NCBI RefSeq assembly: GCF_030813505.1
Contig: NZ_JAUSUE010000002.1
From: Pectinatus haikarae
GTDB lineage: Bacteria; Bacillota; Negativicutes; Selenomonadales; Selenomonadaceae
Strand: one strand, 5' to 3'
DNA: 64,000 nt
Positions 58,892-64,000 of the stretch are shown in pieces. Under the pieces are notes generated by a model. The model made no database searches. It saw only the letters and a program-made list of their open reading frames with translations, and was not told the origin of the DNA. The translations under genes were made by a program, and so were the position numbers. Within the stretch, counting starts at the first letter, position 1. Every line of letters begins with the position of its first letter.

Positions 58892-60652
58892 ATGGGGTCG
58901 ACATTTTCAGGACTGAATACGGTATATACAGGCATCCAGGCACATCAGCTTGCACTTGATACTGTAGGTCAGAATCTCAGTAATGACAGTACCGAAGGAT
59001 ACTCTAGACAAAGTGTAAATTTGGTAGCTACAAAAGCAACGAGCCAGACCACATTATACGGCACAAGCTATGTTGGCAGCGGTGTAGCTTCTGCATCTAT
59101 TACAAGAGCAAGGGACACCTTTGCTGATAAAAATTATTGGAATGAAAACAGCACAAATTCATATTATGAAGCAGTACAGAACAACTATACTGTTGTCGAA
59201 AATGTTTTTAATGATTCGGAGATAAGCGATACCGAAGTCGGATTACAAAGCTCTATAAATAGCTTTTGGGAAACGTGGCAGAGTCTGGGAACCGATGCCA
59301 GCAGTTCTGATGAACGGATAAGCACGCGTGATACAGCTGTTACAATGGCTGATAAGATAAAATCTATGGCATCAGATATGCAATCTCAAATTTCAACGAA
59401 TTACAGTCAGCTGCAGGCTGATGTAAGCAGTGTAAATACGATAACGGCACAAATAGCTGATCTAAATAAAAGCATTATTCAGCTTGAGGCTAACGGTGGT
59501 TCAGCAAATGATCTGCGTGACCAGCGTGATGAATTGGTAGATAATCTTTCAAAATATTTGAAAGTGAATGTCACGGAGAAAAGCAATGGATCCTATACTA
59601 TAAGCAGTGATGGCAGTAATTTAGTAGATGAGGGAAGCAGTGTTGAATTGGCAACCCAGGCATCAAATAATTCACAATACGGTGTTACGGATTATACACT
59701 TACAATCAAGGCAACAGGGACTATTTTTAATCCCAGCGATGGTGAAATAAAGGCACTGCAGGACAATGTTTCTACTAATAAATCATATATAGATAAATTG
59801 GCAGATTATTCGGCGTTCTTTCTGACGACTTTCAATGCGCAGCATAAAGAAGGATATGGTATAGACGGTGCAAACAGCGGAAACGGAACGACGGATACAA
59901 ATTTTTTTGGTGAGGATGAAAATTCATATCAGTGGATCGATGAAAAAAGCAGTTCAACGGAAGGTTATGAAGATGCTTATGTCGAGAAAACTAATAGCAG
60001 CGATGGCACCACTGAAAAATTACGCGGTATTAGTCTAATAAATGAACTTACGGTGAATAGCAAAATAACAGCCGATGGTGGAACAAACTATATTGCGACC
60101 AAGGGAGCCAATAAATATACGGATTCTGCATCATACACGGATACAAATGGTAATACGGTCAAAACGGGGGACTACATTGATGCCAATGGCAATAAAGTTG
60201 ATTATGCTGATAGAATAACTGCCAGCAACGGAACGGCAGGAACTGCCGATGGTACCAACGCTGTATCTTTAAGCACATTATTCAATACATCACTGGGAGA
60301 TGCTACTTCTATTAGTGATACGGTAAAGACGGCTGCTGGCATGGTTGATTCTAGCGGTAATTATACAGGATACAGTTCAACAGGCAATTTATCATTAAAT
60401 GATTATTACAATGATACTATGACTAAATTAGGCAGTGATTCAAGCAATGTAGATGATTATGTTACTAAAACGACATCTACTCTCACAGAACTTGATAATA
60501 CGCGTCAATCTGTGTCTGGGGTAAATTGGAATGAAGAACTTACGAACATGATCAAATACCAGCAGGGGTATTCTGCCTGTGCCAGAATTCTTACAACCAT
60601 GGATGAAATGCTTGATAAACTTATAAATAGTACAGGAACAGTGGGAAGGTGA
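58892..60652 (+). CDS. flgK: Flagellar hook-associated protein 1 FlgK
   Basis: The first hook-filament junction protein, about 586 residues. Both ends are typical: N-terminal TFSGLNTVYTGIQAHQLALD and VGQNLSNDSTEGYSRQ, and C-terminal SGVNWNEELTNMIKYQQGYS with the heptad tail ending DKLINSTGTVGR. The middle is Ser/Thr/Asn-rich and variable. ATG 58892 is preferred, with AAAGGAT before it; ATG 58883 is the alternative. flgL follows at once. Confidence 0.93.
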   Translation: MGSTFSGLNTVYTGIQAHQLALDTVGQNLSNDSTEGYSRQSVNLVATKATSQTTLYGTSYVGSGVASASITRARDTFADKNYWNENSTNSYYEAVQNNYTVVENVFNDSEISDTEVGLQSSINSFWETWQSLGTDASSSDERISTRDTAVTMADKIKSMASDMQSQISTNYSQLQADVSSVNTITAQIADLNKSIIQLEANGGSANDLRDQRDELVDNLSKYLKVNVTEKSNGSYTISSDGSNLVDEGSSVELATQASNNSQYGVTDYTLTIKATGTIFNPSDGEIKALQDNVSTNKSYIDKLADYSAFFLTTFNAQHKEGYGIDGANSGNGTTDTNFFGEDENSYQWIDEKSSSTEGYEDAYVEKTNSSDGTTEKLRGISLINELTVNSKITADGGTNYIATKGANKYTDSASYTDTNGNTVKTGDYIDANGNKVDYADRITASNGTAGTADGTNAVSLSTLFNTSLGDATSISDTVKTAAGMVDSSGNYTGYSSTGNLSLNDYYNDTMTKLGSDSSNVDDYVTKTTSTLTELDNTRQSVSGVNWNEELTNMIKYQQGYSACARILTTMDEMLDKLINSTGTVGR

Positions 60653-60659
60653 TGATTAA

Positions 60660-62108
60660 ATGCGTGTAAGCAGTACAATGATGATCAATAATTATATGAA
60701 TGCGCTCAGTAATAACTATGCAACACAGGCAAAATATGTAGAACAGAACGCTACTCAGCAGAAATTGAATCGACCTTCTGATGATGCTGTTGGTTACTCG
60801 AAATACCTTGGATATACGAATGATAATGTGGAAAATACGCAGTATACATCAAATGCCCAGACAGCAGTTTCTTGGATGACAGCGAGTGATACTGCACTTT
60901 CAAGTATTGGCTCCCAGTTCACGACTTTTGTTGAACAGACAAATCAGGCTGCAAATGGCACTAATAGTACCACGGATGGTGAGTCTACAGCAGAAGAAAT
61001 GCTGGCACTGCTCCAGGAAACAGTGAGCCAGGGGAACACACAATTGGGTGGTAGATATCTTTTTTCAGGCCAGTCAGATAAAACACAACCGTTTACAATG
61101 TCAACTGATAAAGTGGAGCGTGGTCTGACAAAGACACTGGATGATACACAATCTGAATTTTTTGGTAAAACCGTAACGATAGACGGAGTCTCTACAAAGG
61201 TTGACGGAGGAACTCAAGTAAATGGTCTAAATCAAATGATCAGTCTTAAGGGAAGTGATGGCAGCGATTATTACCTTGATCTGAGTACGGGTTACGTATT
61301 TTCTAAGGATTTTGTGCAAAGCGGATATAAAAATAAAATGAGTGCGGGGCAGACCAGCGTTACTGCAGATGATGCAGTGGGACGGATTACACTTACCAGT
61401 AATTTGGCTGATTTACCGGCAAATGCCAGTGATTTATCTGCGGGTACTTTGAATGCAACTTCCTATACCAGCAAAACTGATTATGATAGTTTGACTACGA
61501 ATGCGCAAAAAGATTTTCTTAGTCAATATTTTGACAGCAGCAACAGCGGGGCAATAACTGATACAGGCAAAACAGCCAGCTTGTCAGCGGACGGCACAGA
61601 CATTACTTTTTCTTTTAATACAATTAACCAATATGTAGTCAGTTATGCTGGTGATGATAACAAAATTTCTATGGTAAAACTTAGCGGTGGTACAGATACC
61701 ACACGGGATAGTGTTAACCTTACAGGAAGCGATGTTTTCGGGAGCAGCGATATCTTTGGTTCTTCCCATGGTACGGCTACCTTAAATGATCTTCTTACTG
61801 TAGTAGCGGAAATGGACAGCGGTGATCAGGACTGGCTTTCAAGTGACGGGATAACTTTGGCAAATAATGCAGAGGACAAACTTACTACGTCGCAAACTTC
61901 ACTCGCTTCCAGAAATTCAGCTTACAGTAATGCTATCAGTACACTGAATGATCAAAATACTGTTATACAGGATAATATAAATAATGTAAACGGTGTAGAT
62001 GTTGCAGAAGTAACGACAAAGTTGCTGACTGCGCAGACTATTTACAATATTGCTCTGGCAATCAGCAAGGATGTGCTGCCAGATACTATTGCCGATTATC
62101 TAAGTTGA
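60660..62108 (+). CDS. flgL: Flagellar hook-associated protein 3 FlgL
   Basis: The second junction protein, 482 residues. The N-terminal flagellin-like part reads MRVSSTMMINNYMNALSNN and QQKLNRPSDDAVGYSKYLGY; the C-terminal part ends NVNGVDVAEVTTKLLTAQTI with the terminal helix. The middle region is longer than in Bacillus FlgL. AAGGTGATG precedes the ATG. Confidence 0.93.
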   Translation: MRVSSTMMINNYMNALSNNYATQAKYVEQNATQQKLNRPSDDAVGYSKYLGYTNDNVENTQYTSNAQTAVSWMTASDTALSSIGSQFTTFVEQTNQAANGTNSTTDGESTAEEMLALLQETVSQGNTQLGGRYLFSGQSDKTQPFTMSTDKVERGLTKTLDDTQSEFFGKTVTIDGVSTKVDGGTQVNGLNQMISLKGSDGSDYYLDLSTGYVFSKDFVQSGYKNKMSAGQTSVTADDAVGRITLTSNLADLPANASDLSAGTLNATSYTSKTDYDSLTTNAQKDFLSQYFDSSNSGAITDTGKTASLSADGTDITFSFNTINQYVVSYAGDDNKISMVKLSGGTDTTRDSVNLTGSDVFGSSDIFGSSHGTATLNDLLTVVAEMDSGDQDWLSSDGITLANNAEDKLTTSQTSLASRNSAYSNAISTLNDQNTVIQDNINNVNGVDVAEVTTKLLTAQTIYNIALAISKDVLPDTIADYLS

Positions 62109-62165
62109 TTGGTGTTAGTGCTTTTTATCTTTGTATTTCAGAGAAATATAAGGGATGATGCAGGG

Positions 62166-62726
62166 ATGCTAAAATTAAATATACGGACAACAAATATCAC
62201 CTTAAATATGAGCAAGGATTGGGGAAGCGTTGACGCTAGTTTTGATCAGCCAAGCGGCAGGGGAGATTATATTCAGCCGCAGAATAGACTTGAAGTTACT
62301 TCCGCAGAAGTAAAAATTGATTCTACGCATGCCAGAGAGGCACTGGGTATTTATACAAATACTAGGCGGGCACAGTTAAACGCGACAGAAGGAAAACAGG
62401 CACTCAGTTCTGGTATTGCCAGAGTGATGAAGGAGGCACGGACTGTTATGAAAAATGGTGCAAAAAGTAATGCAATTGTCAATGTTGAACGTCAGCATCT
62501 TTTACCAAAACAAAAGCAATTGACTGTTACCTCTATGCCATCTGCAGAAATAACAGTCATACCTTCAGAAGTGAATGGGGAAATAATCCCGGGACACGAT
62601 AAAATTGAATCTATTCCGGGAAAATATAATATGAATTACACTCCGGCAAAAGTGGACATATCGGTGGATAATTATTCATCGGTAAAAATGTGGACCAGCG
62701 GAAATGAGTACAGTATTTATGCTTAA
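62166..62726 (+). CDS. DUF6470 (YviE-like) flagellar-cluster protein
   Basis: A protein of about 186 residues lying between flgL and fliW, the usual place for YviE-type proteins. It starts MLKLNIRTTNITLNMSK and contains AREALGIYTNTRRAQLNATEG and the GKYNMNYTPAKVDISVD tail, mostly beta. ATG 62166 has GGGATG upstream; a longer frame begins at 62109. Function unknown. Confidence 0.7.
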   Translation: MLKLNIRTTNITLNMSKDWGSVDASFDQPSGRGDYIQPQNRLEVTSAEVKIDSTHAREALGIYTNTRRAQLNATEGKQALSSGIARVMKEARTVMKNGAKSNAIVNVERQHLLPKQKQLTVTSMPSAEITVIPSEVNGEIIPGHDKIESIPGKYNMNYTPAKVDISVDNYSSVKMWTSGNEYSIYA

Positions 62727-62739
62727 ACGGAGGCAATAA

Positions 62740-63204
62740 ATGAAAAATATAACTACTACAAGATTTGGCGATATTGATATTGATGAAACAAAAATAATAA
62801 AATTTGCACATGGAATACCGTCTTTTGAAAATCAACGTGAGTTTTTGATGATACCCTATGGGGAAAGTGCACCTTTTTTATTTCTCCAATCTGTTGGATC
62901 ACCTGATTTAGCTTTTTTGATGGTTGATCCATTTATGTTTTTCAGCAATTATGAGTTCCTTTTGGATGATGACACCCTTGAGGAACTCGATATAAAATCA
63001 GATGAGGATATTATGGTATTTTCATTGCTGACAATACCAAACGGTAACATAAAGCAGACAACTGCAAATTTATTGGCACCAATTATAATAAATCAGGTAA
63101 ACCATCAAGCAATGCAGGTCATTCTGGAAAATTCGGGTTATACAACAAAACATAAATTAACTGAACATATTGTGAAAATTGAAAGGGCGGATGAAAAATG
63201 TTAG
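62740..63204 (+). CDS. fliW: Flagellar assembly factor FliW
   Basis: A 154-residue protein that binds CsrA and frees flagellin mRNA when flagellin is low. It has FAHGIPSFENQREFLMIPY and DEDIMVFSLLTIPNG, typical of the family. ATG 62740 has CGGAGG before it. Its last bases overlap csrA by 7, so the antagonist pair is made together. Confidence 0.93.
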   Translation: MKNITTTRFGDIDIDETKIIKFAHGIPSFENQREFLMIPYGESAPFLFLQSVGSPDLAFLMVDPFMFFSNYEFLLDDDTLEELDIKSDEDIMVFSLLTIPNGNIKQTTANLLAPIIINQVNHQAMQVILENSGYTTKHKLTEHIVKIERADEKC

Positions 63205-63434
63205 TTTTAACACGTCGTCCCGGCCAATATATAACAATAGGTGATGATATCGTTGTACATATTTCGGATGTGCAGGGTGGCAATGTGCGTTTGGCAATAG
63301 ATGCACCGCGCAGTGTAAAAATATACCGCGGCGAAATATATGAGGCAATAGTTGAAGAAAATAAAAAATCAGCGTCACAGCCTGTTGATCTTGATTTGAC
63401 AGAATTGCTGCCACAAAAAAATAAAAATGAGTAA
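63198..63434 (+). CDS. csrA: Carbon storage regulator CsrA
   Basis: A 78-residue RNA-binding protein that represses translation, here of flagellin. MLVLTRRPGQYITIGDDIVV and NVRLAIDAPRSVKIYRGEIY are the family signature; the C-terminal tail of about 20 residues is longer than in E. coli CsrA. Its partner FliW precedes it. Confidence 0.96.
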   Translation: MLVLTRRPGQYITIGDDIVVHISDVQGGNVRLAIDAPRSVKIYRGEIYEAIVEENKKSASQPVDLDLTELLPQKNKNE

Positions 63435-63487
63435 TTTAGTTTAAAGATATCAAATGCTTTAGGAGTTTTTTTCAGGGAGGGAATAAT

Positions 63488-63892
63488 ATGATTACTAATT
63501 TGCAAAATGTCAATTCATCAAACACTCATTCAGGTGCCAGTACCAATACTCCTGCGGATCCTGTCGTTCAATCTGCGGTGGTTGAAGCTGAGAATAATAC
63601 AATATCAGCTTTGACTGCAGCTGCTGCATCTGCAAATGAAACAAAACAGGATGAAAAAAACAATCTGTCTGATGGTACTGTAAAAGATATGACAGATAAG
63701 CTTAATGAAATGGCAGATGATATGAATCTTCAGCTGAAATTTGTCTGGTACAGGCAGCTGGATCAATTAGGTGTAAAAATGGTTGACATAAGCACAAATA
63801 AGACGATCAAATCATTCCCACCAGAAGATATTATGAAGGCACTTATCCGAACAAAGGAATGGGTAGGAAAATTTCTTGATAAGGAAATTTAA
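63488..63892 (+). CDS. flaG: Flagellar protein FlaG
   Basis: A 134-residue protein of the FlaG family (YvyC). The first 70 residues are polar and variable; the conserved C-terminal half reads LNEMADDMNLQLKFVWYRQL and IKSFPPEDIMKALIR. AGGGAGG precedes the ATG. FlaG influences filament length. Confidence 0.9.
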   Translation: MITNLQNVNSSNTHSGASTNTPADPVVQSAVVEAENNTISALTAAAASANETKQDEKNNLSDGTVKDMTDKLNEMADDMNLQLKFVWYRQLDQLGVKMVDISTNKTIKSFPPEDIMKALIRTKEWVGKFLDKEI

Positions 63893-63955
63893 GGCTTTGT
63901 TAAGTAAAAATGAAAAGATAGCTAATGTTTCTGTAGAAAAGCACTAAATTTTATC

Positions 63956-63980
63956 AACTTGCTAAAGAAAACAAGTTTTT
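63956..63980 (+). terminator. Short hairpin after flaG
   Basis: AACTTG (63956-63961) with CAAGTT (63972-63977) followed by TTT; weak terminator of the flagellar operon near the window end. Confidence 0.5.
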
Positions 63981-64000
63981 CATATTGGGATTATAGTTAG

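Overview
The window reads as a chromosome segment of a low-GC, Gram-positive-lineage (Firmicutes) anaerobe. The evidence is three classes of leader RNA typical of that phylum (a tetrahydrofolate riboswitch, an M-box and a leucine T-box), SD-driven genes with frequent TTG and GTG starts, a FabK-based fatty acid operon, a flavodiiron protein, and a flagellar cluster in the yvyF-flgM-flgN-flgK-flgL-fliW-csrA order. My best guess is a motile member of the Negativicutes (Selenomonas/Pectinatus-like). That is an inference from gene order and protein character, not something the sequence proves. No rRNA, tRNA, insertion sequence, prophage or CRISPR array was seen.

Layout. 1-2445: the end of cysE, then cysS and mrnC in one overlapping operon. 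2480-3151: a THF riboswitch and a folate-type ECF S component. 3238-6247: a divergent zinc-uptake locus (znuA against znuC-znuB-zur) sharing a perfect palindromic operator. 6316-9707: a promoter, an M-box (Mg2+) riboswitch with terminator, a 28-codon leader ORF, and a two-gene ABC transporter of the NitT/TauT type without a binding protein. 9765-11944: an AT-rich accessory patch with a broken lysE, an hxlR regulator, a GNAT acetyltransferase, a 25-bp palindrome and small unknown genes. 12129-22907: housekeeping genes ansA, leuS (T-box), dnaE, a beta-CASP metallohydrolase, a DUF1292 gene and tmcAL. 22986-32197: yceD-rpmF, then the fatty-acid/phospholipid operon plsX-fabH-fabK-fabD-fabG-acpP-fabK2-fabF followed by rnc. 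32308-36720: a Ser-rich protein, a small His-rich secreted protein, clpB with an elaborate promoter dyad, and a uracil/hypoxanthine-type DNA glycosylase. 36744-46841: the phosphate regulon, split into two opposed units (phoP, ppx, ppk, pstB, phoU, phoR on the minus strand; pstS-pstC-pstA on the plus strand), each with an 11-bp-periodic PhoP box. 46955-56926: a flavodiiron protein, an SGNH hydrolase, a Cof-type phosphatase, an LCP cell-wall ligase, an ABC-F protein, recD2 and comFC. 57053-63892: the flagellar hook-filament junction cluster.

How it works together. Metal, folate and phosphate supply are each gated by a recognisable switch (Zur-type operator, M-box, THF riboswitch, PhoP boxes). 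The strongest candidate for something not well described is the M-box-controlled transporter at 6616-9707: a fused double permease and an ATPase with a C-terminal extension, no substrate-binding protein, and an overlapping small leader ORF. Other points worth checking are the clpB and plsX operators, the palindrome at 11162-11186, the PhoP-like repeats in front of the His-rich secreted protein, the sigma-28 promoter built into a terminator stem before flgM, and a second FlgN-like gene.
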